Positions 35,332 to 43,735 of a stretch of 64,000 nt of DNA are shown piece by piece. Under the pieces are notes generated by a model. It saw only the letters and a program-made list of their open reading frames with translations, had not been told where the DNA came from and did not search any database. Position 1 is the first letter of the stretch; the number at the start of each line of letters is the position of its first letter. The translations under genes were made by a program, and so were the position numbers. The DNA comes from an uncultured Bacteroidales bacterium (lineage in GTDB: Bacteria > Bacteroidota > Bacteroidia > Bacteroidales > Bacteroidaceae), in contig CACWFY010000007.1 of NCBI GenBank assembly GCA_902760345.1, forward strand, positions 1-64,000, in the 5' to 3' direction.

Positions 35332-35850
35332 ATGACACAATCAGAATTCGAACATATTGCCCAAGAGTTAAGGTCGCAGATGCTGAAAGTGGCGCTGGAC
35401 TTCTTCGGATCACAGGATGATGCTGAGGACGTGGCACAGGACGCGATGGTGCAGCTTTGGTGCTACTGCGAGCGGATAGACAGCGGGCGCAATGTATCGG
35501 GTCTGGCTATCAGGGTAGCAAAGAACTGCTGTGTCAGTCTCTATAGAAAGCGACAGACAGCTAAACAGCAAAGTTATGAAGACGTTGGTCTGCGAATGCT
35601 ACGACAAGAAGACACCTCAGGTTCTCCGCAAGAACGCTTAGAGGCCCAAGACACCCAGCGGATGATGGACGAGGTGGTAGCACTCTTGAAACCACGAGAA
35701 CGACAACTCTTCGAGATGCGCCAGACGGAAGGGCTCTCTACAGAAGAAATCGCTGAACAGACGGGCATTCCGAAAGCCTCAGTAGCCGTTATGCTATCGA
35801 CAGCGAGAAAGAAAGTGTTGACAGAACTAAAAAGGAGAATGAAGCTATGA
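35332..35850 (+). CDS. ECF-type sigma-70 factor
   Basis: A 172-residue sigma factor with region 2 (DFFGSQDDAEDVAQDAMVQLWCY) and region 4 (MRQTEGLSTEEIAEQTGIPKASVAVMLSTARKKVL). Two-region build and size fit ECF factors. It overlaps the next gene by 4 bp (ATGA). I chose the ATG at 35332; a near-consensus box ATAATTTG lies 25 bp upstream. With the two following genes it forms a signalling operon. Confidence 0.9.
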   Translation: MTQSEFEHIAQELRSQMLKVALDFFGSQDDAEDVAQDAMVQLWCYCERIDSGRNVSGLAIRVAKNCCVSLYRKRQTAKQQSYEDVGLRMLRQEDTSGSPQERLEAQDTQRMMDEVVALLKPRERQLFEMRQTEGLSTEEIAEQTGIPKASVAVMLSTARKKVLTELKRRMKL

Positions 35851-36311
35851 CGAATAAAGAGATACAACAACTCATCAACAGATATCTGGAGGGCGAGACC
35901 TCTCCAGAGGAAGAGCGCCAACTGGCTCTGGAGCTGCAGAGCAACGACCTGCCTGAAGAGTGGCAGGCCATCAGAATGATGCTGGGCGAACTGACCATAG
36001 GCGAAGCTGAGTACGACAGTATCATGGAGAAACGCAAGGAGAAACAGCGCAAGCCATCAGCCGTACTGATTGCTATCCGCACCATCACGTCAATAGCAGC
36101 GATCTACTTGGTAGGCTTGTTCTTCTGGCTGCAACAGACACCTGAACTGAAAACAGAAACAGCATACAATCAAGGTAAGCCAACGCCAACAACGACCTCC
36201 TACTGCACAGAAGGAACACCCCGGGAAATCCTGACGTGCTATTTGGAAAAGCGCAAGGCTCAACCACATTATTATCAACAATTAAAAAAGATGACTTATG
36301 AAAACCAATAG
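35847..36311 (+). CDS. Putative membrane anti-sigma factor
   Basis: A 154-residue protein with a cytoplasmic N-terminal part (KEIQQLINRYLEGETSPEEERQLALELQ, an anti-sigma-like helical start) and one membrane segment (about residues 72-92, IAIRTITSIAAIYLVGLFFWL). A short periplasmic tail follows. It is translationally coupled to the ECF sigma gene, which argues for an anti-sigma role. It overlaps the following lipoprotein gene by 14 bp. No zinc-binding HxxxCxxC motif is present. Confidence 0.65.
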   Translation: MTNKEIQQLINRYLEGETSPEEERQLALELQSNDLPEEWQAIRMMLGELTIGEAEYDSIMEKRKEKQRKPSAVLIAIRTITSIAAIYLVGLFFWLQQTPELKTETAYNQGKPTPTTTSYCTEGTPREILTCYLEKRKAQPHYYQQLKKMTYENQ

Positions 36312-37455
36312 AATCCTTACCCTCGTAGCAGCCGCAACGCTGCTGATGACCTCATGTAGCAACGACAACGAGCGAATGCTCACTATCATTAATGAAGATG
36401 GCACTTGCAGTCGTGAGATGACATTCCACCCAGATCAAGAGACTGTGATGGCTCCACTCAACGAGCCCATTCAAAGCAACGGTTTACATTTTGGCACCGA
36501 CTGGGAGCGTACTTGGTCGGTAAAGGGCGATTCTGTTCGCCATGCTTGCCCTATGACACAAGAACAATGGGACAGTCTGATGAACGTATGGTCTAAGCAA
36601 GATAAGCCACAAACGGGGCTGATGCACGTCAAGCGTCAGTACCAGAACGTCAGCGAAATGAGCGATTCTCTCACTCAAGCCGTCCGCCATCTATTCAAGG
36701 CGACAGCATCGCTCGACAAGCACTTCAAGTGGTTCTACACAGATTATACCTACACGGAAACGCTGGCCATCACAAACATCGAGCAGATATTCCCCATTCC
36801 TTTAGACCGCTTTGTCAGCGCCGACTCTGCATCCTATTGGTTTACGGGCGAGCCCAACCTCTCTGCAGGACTTACCGGTGCAGAACAGAAAGAGATGCTT
36901 GATGATATAGAGGGTAAAATCAGCCATTGGCTCAATGCCTGCACGATGTCCTTCATTTATGCCCATGTCTGGGGGCACTATGACAAGGTCGAGAATCCTC
37001 CTGTCAGCAGAGAAGAGTTCCTCGACTTAAAAGACTCTATCGTGATGTCGCCTGCTGTGGCAAAGATGGATTTGTTTGACAACATCGGACAGATCAGCAA
37101 CATCATCAAGGACTTCTATCACTCTGATGCTTTTACCCCGCTGTTTAGCGACAGCACCAAATGGGAACGCCTGCTCGAAACAAAGTACAAGAGCTACGAA
37201 AAACTCATCACGATGAAACCCACGCTGGACTATGTGATGCCTGGCAAGGTGATTGATGCAGGCAATGGTATAGTAGAAGGTGATGTAGTTCACTATAAGT
37301 TCTCTGGCGAGCGACTGATTCCTCACCCCTATGATGTGACGATTACCTCGAGAGTTTCCAACATCTGGGCGTTCGTCGTCACCGCACTGGTTGTTCTCCT
37401 TGCTATCGGCTGTTTGTTCTATCGTCGCATAAGAAAACTGATTTTTTTAGTGTAA
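36298..37455 (+). CDS. Lipoprotein with C-terminal membrane segment, unknown function
   Basis: A 385-residue protein. The lipobox LLMTSCSND places a lipidated Cys at about residue 20, and a hydrophobic helix near the C-terminus (AFVVTALVVLLAIGCLFY, then basic RRIRK) would anchor the other end in the inner membrane. The large middle part is periplasmic, rich in aromatic and acidic residues, and I do not recognise it. As the third gene of the sigma/anti-sigma operon it may be the sensor or the output of that system. Confidence 0.6.
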   Translation: MKTNRILTLVAAATLLMTSCSNDNERMLTIINEDGTCSREMTFHPDQETVMAPLNEPIQSNGLHFGTDWERTWSVKGDSVRHACPMTQEQWDSLMNVWSKQDKPQTGLMHVKRQYQNVSEMSDSLTQAVRHLFKATASLDKHFKWFYTDYTYTETLAITNIEQIFPIPLDRFVSADSASYWFTGEPNLSAGLTGAEQKEMLDDIEGKISHWLNACTMSFIYAHVWGHYDKVENPPVSREEFLDLKDSIVMSPAVAKMDLFDNIGQISNIIKDFYHSDAFTPLFSDSTKWERLLETKYKSYEKLITMKPTLDYVMPGKVIDAGNGIVEGDVVHYKFSGERLIPHPYDVTITSRVSNIWAFVVTALVVLLAIGCLFYRRIRKLIFLV

Positions 37456-37480
37456 AATTTGGCTTTCTCGTCATTATTTC

Positions 37481-37488
37481 GTATCTTT
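37481..37488 (+). promoter_or_regulatory. -7 box of the topoisomerase gene
   Basis: TATCTTTG with ATTTGG about 20 bp upstream, 30 bp before the start at 37518. Confidence 0.8.
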
Positions 37489-37517
37489 GCAGGAAAATCA
37501 AAAATCTACCCTAATCT

Positions 37518-40229
37518 ATGGACGACGAAATAAAGGACGATGAGATCTTGGAGCAGGACGCTCCAGAACAACAGGAAGAGTCAACAGAGGGTGCCGGGCA
37601 CTCCGACTATAAGCCCGTAAACCGTTTCGACGCAGCTGCCGTACACCATTTGAGCGGCATGTATCAGAACTGGTTCTTGGATTATGCTTCCTATGTTATT
37701 CTAGAGCGTGCCGTGCCACATATCGAGGACGGACTGAAACCCGTACAGCGCCGCATTCTGCACTCTATGAAGCGTATGGACGACGGCAGATATAATAAGG
37801 TGGCCAACATCGTAGGTCATACGATGCAGTTCCACCCCCACGGCGATGCCTCTATTGGTGACGCCTTGGTGCAGATGGGACAGAAAGACCTGCTCATCGA
37901 CACGCAGGGTAACTGGGGTAACATCCTGACGGGTAACCGTGCCGCCGCACCCCGTTATATCGAGGCCCGTCTGTCGAAGTTCGCCTTGGATACCGTGTTC
38001 AATCCCAAGACCACCGAGTGGCAGATGTCGTATGACGGCCGTAACAAAGAGCCTATCACACTGCCCGTCAAGTTCCCACTACTGTTGGCACAGGGTGCTG
38101 AGGGTATTGCCGTAGGTTTGTCATCCAAGATTCTTCCCCACAATTTCGTGGACATCTGCGATGCCGCCATCAGCTATCTGCATGGTGAGGAATTCCATCT
38201 CTACCCTGACTTCCCCACAGGCGGTAGCATCGACGTATCGAAATACAACGACGGACAGCGTGGTGGCGTGATCAAGGTGCGTGCTAAGATTGAGAAGCTG
38301 GACTCCAAGACGCTAGTTATCCGCGAGATACCATTCTCGAAGACTACTGAGACCATTATCGACTCTATTCTGAAAGCCATTGACAAGGGTAAGATCAAGG
38401 CCCGCCACGTGGAAGACCTGACAGCGGCGAAGGTGGAGATACAGGTGCAGTTGGCTCCTGGTGTTTCATCAGACAAAACGCTCGACGCGCTGTATGCCTT
38501 CTCTGACTGCGAAATTAACATATCGCCGAACTGTTGCGTTATTGAGGACAACAAGCCGCAGTTCCTGACCATTAGCGACGTGTTGCGCCACTCGACGGAC
38601 CGTACGAAGGATTTGATTCGTCAGGAGTTAGAGATTCGTAAAGGTGAACTGCTGGAGCAGTTGCACTTCCAGTCGCTGGAGAAGATTTTCATCGAGGAAC
38701 GTATCTATAAGGATAAGAAGTTCGAACAGGCTCCTACCATTGATGCGGTCTGTGAGCATATCGACGAGCGACTGACGCCCTACTATCCGCAGATGGTGCG
38801 TGAAGTCACCAAGGACGACATCCTCAAGTTGTTGGAAATCAAGATGCAGCGCATCCTGAAGTTCAACAAAGACAAGGCTGACGAGCTCATGGCTCGCATC
38901 AAGGCCGAAATCGAAGAGATAGACCGCGACCTGGCCAATCTCGTTGAGGTTACCGCCCAGTGGTTCCAGTTCCTGAAGGACAAGTACGGCAAGGACCATC
39001 CGCGACTGACTGAGATTCGCAACTTCGACACCATCGAGGCTACTAAAGTGGTCGAGGCCAATCAGAAGCTGTACATCAACCGTCAGGATGGCTTCATCGG
39101 AACGGGCCTGAAGAAGGACGAGTTTGTCTGCAACTGCTCTGACATCGACGACATCATCATCTTCTATAGGGACGGTAAGTTTAAGATAGTTCGCGTGGCT
39201 GATAAGCTGTTTGTTGGCAAGAACGTTATCTGGCTGGGCGTGTTCAAGAAGAACGACCTGCGCACTATCTACAATGCCGTCTATCGTGACGGACGCAAGG
39301 GCTACTACTACATCAAGCGCTTTAACGTGTCGAGTGTCACCCGTGACCGCGAATACGACATTACGGCAGGCACGGAGGGCTCGCGCGTACTGTACTTTAC
39401 GTGCAATCCGAATGGCGAGGCCGAGGTTATTAAAGTCACCCTCGATCCAGCACCCAAGCTGAAGCGTATCTTCTTCGACAAGGACTTCTCGGAGGTTATA
39501 ATCAAGGGACGTACTGCCAAAGGTAACCTGCTGACGAAGTTCCAGATACACCGCATCGGCCTGAAGAGCCACGGACACTCGACGTTGGGTGGTCGCAAGG
39601 TGTGGTACGACCCCGACGTGAACCGTCTGAACTACGACGAGCACGGGCGCTTGCTGGGTGAGTTCAACGATGGCGACAGCATTCTTGTCATCCTGCAGAA
39701 TGGTGACTACTATCTTAGCGGCTTCGACCCCAACGTCCACTTCGAAGACAATATCCAGCTCATCGAGAAATACGATGCAGACAAGGTGTGGAGCTGCGTG
39801 CTCTACGATGCCGACAATCAGGGCTATCCCTACATCAAGCGATTCCAAATGGAGGCTACGAAGCGCAAACAGAACTATATCGGAGAGAACATCAACTCGC
39901 AGCAGATACTGTTGACAGATACTTTCTATCCGCGACTGCTTGTAACCTACGGTGGCAATGATGCCTTCCGCGGCAGTGAGGAGATCGACGTCGAACAGTT
40001 TATTGCCGTCAAGGGCTTTAAGGCCAAGGGTAAGCGACTGACAACCTATGAGATAGCTCGCATAGAGGAGCTGGAGCCAACCCGCTTCCCAGAGGTATCA
40101 GAGGACACAGAAGATGCAGAGGCCCAAGAAGAGGAAAATCTTGACCCTGATGCTGGCAAGAGCCAACAGCAGGTGCTCGACGAGTTGACGGGACAACTGA
40201 GACTATTCCCTGATGATGATGAGAGTTAA
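37518..40229 (+). CDS. parC: Type IIA topoisomerase subunit A (ParC/GyrA family)
   Basis: A 903-residue subunit A. The breakage-reunion domain has YASYVILERAVPHIEDGLKPVQRRI, HPHGDASIGDALV and the catalytic Tyr in AAAPRYIEARLSKFA (GNRAAAPRYIEARL). The C-terminal half is a beta-pinwheel-like region; the GyrA box QRRGGKG is not seen, which together with length favours topoisomerase IV. The acidic tail (EDTEDAEAQEEENLDPD) is common in the phylum. The partner ParE is not in the window. Confidence 0.93.
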   Translation: MDDEIKDDEILEQDAPEQQEESTEGAGHSDYKPVNRFDAAAVHHLSGMYQNWFLDYASYVILERAVPHIEDGLKPVQRRILHSMKRMDDGRYNKVANIVGHTMQFHPHGDASIGDALVQMGQKDLLIDTQGNWGNILTGNRAAAPRYIEARLSKFALDTVFNPKTTEWQMSYDGRNKEPITLPVKFPLLLAQGAEGIAVGLSSKILPHNFVDICDAAISYLHGEEFHLYPDFPTGGSIDVSKYNDGQRGGVIKVRAKIEKLDSKTLVIREIPFSKTTETIIDSILKAIDKGKIKARHVEDLTAAKVEIQVQLAPGVSSDKTLDALYAFSDCEINISPNCCVIEDNKPQFLTISDVLRHSTDRTKDLIRQELEIRKGELLEQLHFQSLEKIFIEERIYKDKKFEQAPTIDAVCEHIDERLTPYYPQMVREVTKDDILKLLEIKMQRILKFNKDKADELMARIKAEIEEIDRDLANLVEVTAQWFQFLKDKYGKDHPRLTEIRNFDTIEATKVVEANQKLYINRQDGFIGTGLKKDEFVCNCSDIDDIIIFYRDGKFKIVRVADKLFVGKNVIWLGVFKKNDLRTIYNAVYRDGRKGYYYIKRFNVSSVTRDREYDITAGTEGSRVLYFTCNPNGEAEVIKVTLDPAPKLKRIFFDKDFSEVIIKGRTAKGNLLTKFQIHRIGLKSHGHSTLGGRKVWYDPDVNRLNYDEHGRLLGEFNDGDSILVILQNGDYYLSGFDPNVHFEDNIQLIEKYDADKVWSCVLYDADNQGYPYIKRFQMEATKRKQNYIGENINSQQILLTDTFYPRLLVTYGGNDAFRGSEEIDVEQFIAVKGFKAKGKRLTTYEIARIEELEPTRFPEVSEDTEDAEAQEEENLDPDAGKSQQQVLDELTGQLRLFPDDDES

Positions 40230-41025
40230 GCTGTTTGTTATTGCGCTGTTGGCTCCCTGTGTCGCTCTGGTGGCACAGTCTGCTGACAATGTCAAGGTAA
40301 CAACGCGTAGCACGATGGTTGGCATTGGCGGTACTAACGTGCTGGATACCTATCTCTCTCAGGAACACTTCCGCGGACTGGGATTCAGTTTCTTGAATAC
40401 TATTGAGCGCCAGCGTCCTAGTCGCAGTTGGTCGACGCTGATGGAACACGAGGCGAACCTGTCGATATGTAAGAATCGTGGAAAAACGCAAGACGAATTG
40501 GAGGGTGCCTATAACTTCTATTGGGGACGTCTGCGTGCCTGGTCGCTACTCGACGGCCGGCTGACGCTGCAGGCTGGTGGCGTAGCAAACTTATCGCTGG
40601 GATTTATCTATAACATGTCGAACTCGAACAATCCTGCACAGGCTCGTCTGCACCTCAATGTAATGCCGATGGGAGTCGCCAGCTATAAGTTCATATTGTT
40701 CCGTCTGCCGATGGTGGCACGCTATGAACTTGCCTTGCCGTTGGCAGGCATACAGTTCTCGCCTAACTACGGACAGTCATACTACGAAATTTTTTCGCGC
40801 GGTAACTACGACCATAACGTGGTGCCAACGTCGCTGGTGACGGCCCCTGAGTGGCGCCAGCTGCTGACACTCGACGCTCAGGTATCCCGGCAGTTGACCA
40901 TCCGTGTGGGTTATCTGGGTAATATCCAGCAGTCAAGGGTTAACAACCTGCGTCAACACATCTGGACACACCGGTTTGTGATTGGACTGACGAAGCGATT
41001 TTCACTAATTCCCCACGCCCTATGA
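40219..41025 (+). CDS. Exported DUF3316-like protein
   Basis: A 268-residue protein with a signal peptide (MRVKLFVIALLAPCVALVAQ). The mature part has many short amphipathic strands and ends in an aromatic-rich stretch, suggesting an outer-membrane barrel. The arrangement fits DUF3316, a Bacteroidetes family without known function. Three consecutive ATGs overlap the end of the topoisomerase gene, and the gene overlaps the next by 4 bp, so all three appear coupled. Confidence 0.65.
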   Translation: MRVKLFVIALLAPCVALVAQSADNVKVTTRSTMVGIGGTNVLDTYLSQEHFRGLGFSFLNTIERQRPSRSWSTLMEHEANLSICKNRGKTQDELEGAYNFYWGRLRAWSLLDGRLTLQAGGVANLSLGFIYNMSNSNNPAQARLHLNVMPMGVASYKFILFRLPMVARYELALPLAGIQFSPNYGQSYYEIFSRGNYDHNVVPTSLVTAPEWRQLLTLDAQVSRQLTIRVGYLGNIQQSRVNNLRQHIWTHRFVIGLTKRFSLIPHAL

Positions 41026-42050
41026 AACTTATAAGTCATATAAGCCGTATATGTCTCATGGGACTCATGGGACTCATCAGTCTTTCTTCTTGTGTGGATA
41101 CCGATGAGTATGATGATACGGCGACAGAAAACTTCGAGGCCTTATGGAAGATTATTGACGAGCACTACTGCTTCTTCGACTATAAACAGCAGGCATACGG
41201 ACTAGACTGGCAGGCTGTCTATAATAAATATAAGGTACGCGTGAACAATAATATGAATACCGTACAGCTCTTCGAGGTGCTGTGCGATATGCTGGCGGAA
41301 CTGCGCGACGGACACGTCAACCTGTCGAGTTCGATGGACCTCGGACGCTATTGGACGTGGCGTGAGGCCTATCCGCAAAACTATAGTGATGCTTTGGAGC
41401 GCCACTATCTGGGTACCGACTACAAGATAGCCAGCGCTCTGCGCTACCGTGTGCTTGACGACAATATCGGCTACATACGCTGTTCAACGTTCGAGAGTGC
41501 CATAGGCGAGGGAAACCTCGACGAGGTGTTGTCGTACCTCGCCCTCTGTCGTGGTCTCATTATCGACATCAGAGACAATAGTGGCGGACAGCTGACGATG
41601 GCCGAACGGTTGGCAGGACGCTTCGTTCATGAACGTACCCTCGTAGGATACATGCAGCATAAGACGGGCCCCGGTCATCAGGAGTTCTCACAGATGGAGG
41701 AGCGCTGGTTGGAACCTTCGAGTAGCGTACGCTGGCACAAAGGTGTCTGTGTGCTGACCAACCGTAGTGTGTTTAGTGCTGCTAACGACTTTGCCGTCAT
41801 CATGCATGCCCTGCCAGGTGTTAAGTTAGTAGGCGACCGTACGGGTGGGGGGAGCGGACTGCCTATGAGCAGCAGTCTTCCCAACGGATGGACAGTACGC
41901 TATTCGGCTTGTCCGATGTACGACAAGGACCGCCAGCATACGGAATTTGGTATTGACCCCGATGTGGAGGTTGGACTCACAGACGAATCAGCACACAAAA
42001 ACATAGACGATATCATAGAAAAAGCACGAAAACTCTTGGTCAATTCATAA
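41022..42050 (+). CDS. S41-family peptidase lipoprotein
   Basis: A 342-residue lipoprotein (signal and lipobox GLISLSSCVDTDEYDD). An N-terminal helical cap (NFEALWKIIDEHYCFF) is followed by the S41 domain: GYIRCSTFES, LIIDIRDNSGG and the nucleophile Ser in VLTNRSVFSAANDFA; the general base is expected in the GGGSGLPMSSSLPNG region. Such proteins cleave or process envelope proteins. Confidence 0.85.
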   Translation: MKLISHISRICLMGLMGLISLSSCVDTDEYDDTATENFEALWKIIDEHYCFFDYKQQAYGLDWQAVYNKYKVRVNNNMNTVQLFEVLCDMLAELRDGHVNLSSSMDLGRYWTWREAYPQNYSDALERHYLGTDYKIASALRYRVLDDNIGYIRCSTFESAIGEGNLDEVLSYLALCRGLIIDIRDNSGGQLTMAERLAGRFVHERTLVGYMQHKTGPGHQEFSQMEERWLEPSSSVRWHKGVCVLTNRSVFSAANDFAVIMHALPGVKLVGDRTGGGSGLPMSSSLPNGWTVRYSACPMYDKDRQHTEFGIDPDVEVGLTDESAHKNIDDIIEKARKLLVNS

Positions 42051-42058
42051 TTTTTGGC

Positions 42059-42066
42059 TAACTTTG
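42059..42066 (+). promoter_or_regulatory. -7 box of tRNA-Leu
   Basis: TAACTTTG, 57 bp before the mature tRNA; a TTGG lies at about -33 in the end of the S41 gene. Confidence 0.65.
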
Positions 42067-42122
42067 CAGCCGCTAAATCGACTTCAGTCGCTTCCTTATC
42101 AGGAATTGACTTCGTCGAATCC

Positions 42123-42204
42123 GCGCCTGTGGCGGAATTGGTAGACGCGCTAGACTTAGGATCTAGTGTCTCACGACGTGCAGGTTCGAGTCCTGTCAGG
42201 CGCA
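42123..42204 (+). tRNA. tRNA-Leu (anticodon TAG)
   Basis: Acceptor GCGCCTG/CAGGCGC; anticodon stem CTAGA/TCTAG with loop CTTAGGA, so the anticodon is TAG. It has a long variable arm (class II) and a T-loop GGTTCGAGTCC. CCA is not encoded. Confidence 0.95.
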
Positions 42205-42236
42205 CTTGTTAATCATCTGTGAAAGTATAAAAAAGC

Positions 42237-42275
42237 AGTGCAGTCTACGAACCAATCGCAGACTGCACTTTTTTC
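42237..42275. terminator. Terminator shared by tRNA-Leu and small unit B
   Basis: AGTGCAGTCT...AGACTGCACT followed by TTTTTT on the plus strand. On the minus strand an A/T-rich run also follows, so it could end the transcript from the promoter at 42469. Confidence 0.8.
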
Positions 42276-42279
42276 ATTT

Positions 42280-42388
42280 TTCCTATTAATAACTTAAAAC
42301 CTTGCTTTCTCTAATTTACCTTAACGTTACTAACACCTTAGAACTATACTACTAACCTAAACTAATAACCTTACTACTAACCTAAAAA
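42280..42388 (-). ncRNA. Possible small RNA tail of unit B with GGTTAGTAGTA repeats
   Basis: Downstream of the 12-residue frame and before the terminator, the minus strand holds two copies of TTTAGGTTAGTAGTA and related GTTATTAGT words. There is no long reading frame. The transcript would be about 230 bases from the promoter at 42469 to the terminator at 42237. Confidence 0.35.
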
Positions 42389-42427
42389 CTACTTAATAAC
42401 CTTTTTTGTTATCCTTTTCAAAAACAT
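42389..42427 (-). CDS. Small peptide B (12 residues), unknown function
   Basis: The frame MFLKRITKKVIK is preceded by a leader ending GGTAAAAAGGTAAAAG, aligned with the leader of peptide A (AAGGGTAAAAAG then ATG). Very short and basic; it may only be a leader peptide or a by-product of an RNA. Promoter box at 42469-42476. Confidence 0.3.
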   Translation of the reverse strand: MFLKRITKKVIK

Positions 42428-42468
42428 CTTTTACCTTTTTACCTATTGGTTATCTCTGAATCACGATG

Positions 42469-42476
42469 CAAAGGTA
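42469..42476 (-). promoter_or_regulatory. -7 box of small unit B
   Basis: Minus-strand TACCTTTG followed by CATCGT, identical for 14 bases to units A and C. Confidence 0.75.
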
Positions 42477-42537
42477 CGATATTTGCGGATAAGTTGTAGC
42501 AATTTAAGGCCAGTTTTCGCAGAAATAAGGCTTATTC

Positions 42538-42551
42538 TTGACGAAAGTCAA
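42538..42551. promoter_or_regulatory. Crp/Fnr-like palindrome upstream of unit B
   Basis: TTGACGAAAGTCAA, a perfect TTGAC-N4-GTCAA palindrome overlapping the rsmA stop codon, 62 bp from the -7 box. A TTCGCAGAAA word lies 13 bp nearer the promoter. Confidence 0.55.
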
Positions 42552-43375
42552 TTATTTGTGTTCGTACACATCGTGCTTTCCACCATATTGGTCAGCTCTA
42601 CGAACTGCCCTATAGACAGCTGTTCTGGGCGTTTTGTGGCAAACTGTTGGTTGAAAGGAGATGTCGGAGCGTCAGTCAGCGTCTTCAGTGTCTCTTCTGA
42701 CAGCAACTGCTTCAGCGATACGCGCAACATCTTGCGGCGCTGATTGAAGACGGTCTTGACGATACGCTTGAAGAGCTGTTCGTCGCATCCCAGATGTTCC
42801 ACCTTGTTGCGTGTCATACGGATGACAGCACTCTGTACCTTGGGAGGCGGATTGAATACCGATGGTTCAACGGTGAAGAGATACTCCACATCGTACCATG
42901 CCTGAATGAGTACGCTGAGAATGCCGTACTGCTTGTTGCCAGGCTGTGAGGCCATGCGTACAGCTACCTCGTGTTGAATCATACCCGTACAGCAGGGGAT
43001 GAGGTCGCGATTGTCGAGCATCTTAAAAAAGATCTGCGACGAGATGTCGTAGGGGTAGTTGCCTGTCAGCACAAACTGCTGACCGTCAAACACCTGCCGC
43101 AAGTCCATCCTCAGGAAGTCTGCGCCCAGGATGTTTTCGCGTAACTTCGGAAAGTGTTCGTTTAGATAGGCTACCGATTCGCGGTCAATCTCGACCACCT
43201 TCAGCGGTCGTGGCTTCTCTACCAGATACTTCGTCATCACACCCATACCTGGTCCTACCTCTAGAACGGGCAGGTCTGCATAAGGCTCATCGACAGTGTC
43301 GGCAATGCGTTTGGCTATCGACAGGTCAGTCAGGAAGTGCTGACCCAGATTCTTCTTTGGACGTACTTGTTTCAT
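42548..43375 (-). CDS. rsmA: 16S rRNA dimethyladenosine transferase
   Basis: RsmA/KsgA (275 residues) dimethylates two adjacent adenosines in helix 45 of 16S rRNA. Motifs: KKNLGQHFLTD, the SAM-binding VLEVGPGMGVMT and the catalytic NYPYDIS (NxPY). I chose the ATG at 43375; a -7 box at 43384-43391 lies just upstream and the extra N-terminal residues of the longer frame come from the neighbouring terminator. Confidence 0.95.
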   Translation of the reverse strand: MKQVRPKKNLGQHFLTDLSIAKRIADTVDEPYADLPVLEVGPGMGVMTKYLVEKPRPLKVVEIDRESVAYLNEHFPKLRENILGADFLRMDLRQVFDGQQFVLTGNYPYDISSQIFFKMLDNRDLIPCCTGMIQHEVAVRMASQPGNKQYGILSVLIQAWYDVEYLFTVEPSVFNPPPKVQSAVIRMTRNKVEHLGCDEQLFKRIVKTVFNQRRKMLRVSLKQLLSEETLKTLTDAPTSPFNQQFATKRPEQLSIGQFVELTNMVESTMCTNTNN

Positions 43376-43383
43376 GCTGCCTG

Positions 43384-43391
43384 CAAAATTA
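43384..43391 (-). promoter_or_regulatory. -7 box of rsmA
   Basis: Minus-strand TAATTTTG, 8 bp from the ATG, so rsmA is nearly leaderless and independent of the small unit upstream. Confidence 0.65.
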
Positions 43392-43423
43392 CAAATTAGT
43401 GAGCGAAATGCCAAAAGAAAAAT

Positions 43424-43452
43424 AAAAAAACCGCAGACATCGCGTCTGCGGC
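43424..43452 (-). terminator. Terminator of small peptide unit C
   Basis: CCGCAGAC-gcgat-GTCTGCGG followed on the minus strand by TTTTTTTA. Confidence 0.85.
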
Positions 43453-43482
43453 CTCCATTATTTCTCTCAAACTTTCTTTTTT

Positions 43483-43575
43483 TTACTTCGTAAGTACCTT
43501 TGCGTGTTTGCAAATGTACAATGCCTCAGCGGCTGCTACAGCCTCAACGGCTAATGAAATCATTGTTAATACCAT
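43483..43575 (-). CDS. Small peptide C (30 residues), unknown function
   Basis: A 30-residue frame starting MVLTMISLAVEAVAAAEALY and ending HAKVLTK, with a hydrophobic, Ala-rich first two thirds. Its leader TTTTTAGGATTAACA...ATTAAGAAAGGGTAAC is nearly the same as that of peptide A (TTTAGGATAACA...ATTAAGAAAGGGTAA). It has its own promoter and terminator. No family recognised. Confidence 0.5.
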   Translation of the reverse strand: MVLTMISLAVEAVAAAEALYICKHAKVLTK

Positions 43576-43666
43576 AATGTTACCCTTTCTTAATCTTTAA
43601 ATTGTTAATCCTAAAAACTTTCTTTTTTACCTCGCCAGGTCTAATATCTTTTTCCTTTTGACGATG

Positions 43667-43674
43667 CAAAGGTA
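43667..43674 (-). promoter_or_regulatory. -7 box of small peptide unit C
   Basis: Minus-strand TACCTTTGCATCGTCAAAAGG, identical over 18 bases to unit A at 4262-4280 apart from the last bases. Confidence 0.75.
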
Positions 43675-43735
43675 CACAGTTTTTCCTTACGTTGTATCGC
43701 CTTAGCACCACTTTCGCAGAAAAATAGCCTATTCT

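Noticed and set aside
38628-39848. A 406-codon open frame on the minus strand inside the topoisomerase gene
   Set aside because: It is antisense to a clearly coding, conserved gene, has no promoter and its translation is unlike any protein. It is a codon-bias shadow.
40219-42050. DUF3316-like and S41 genes as part of a topoisomerase complex
   Set aside because: Overlap alone shows coupling of expression; both products are exported and cannot act with a cytoplasmic topoisomerase.
42389-42427. Calling peptide B a confident gene
   Set aside because: Twelve codons cannot be told from chance; kept only as a low-confidence frame because its leader aligns with unit A.
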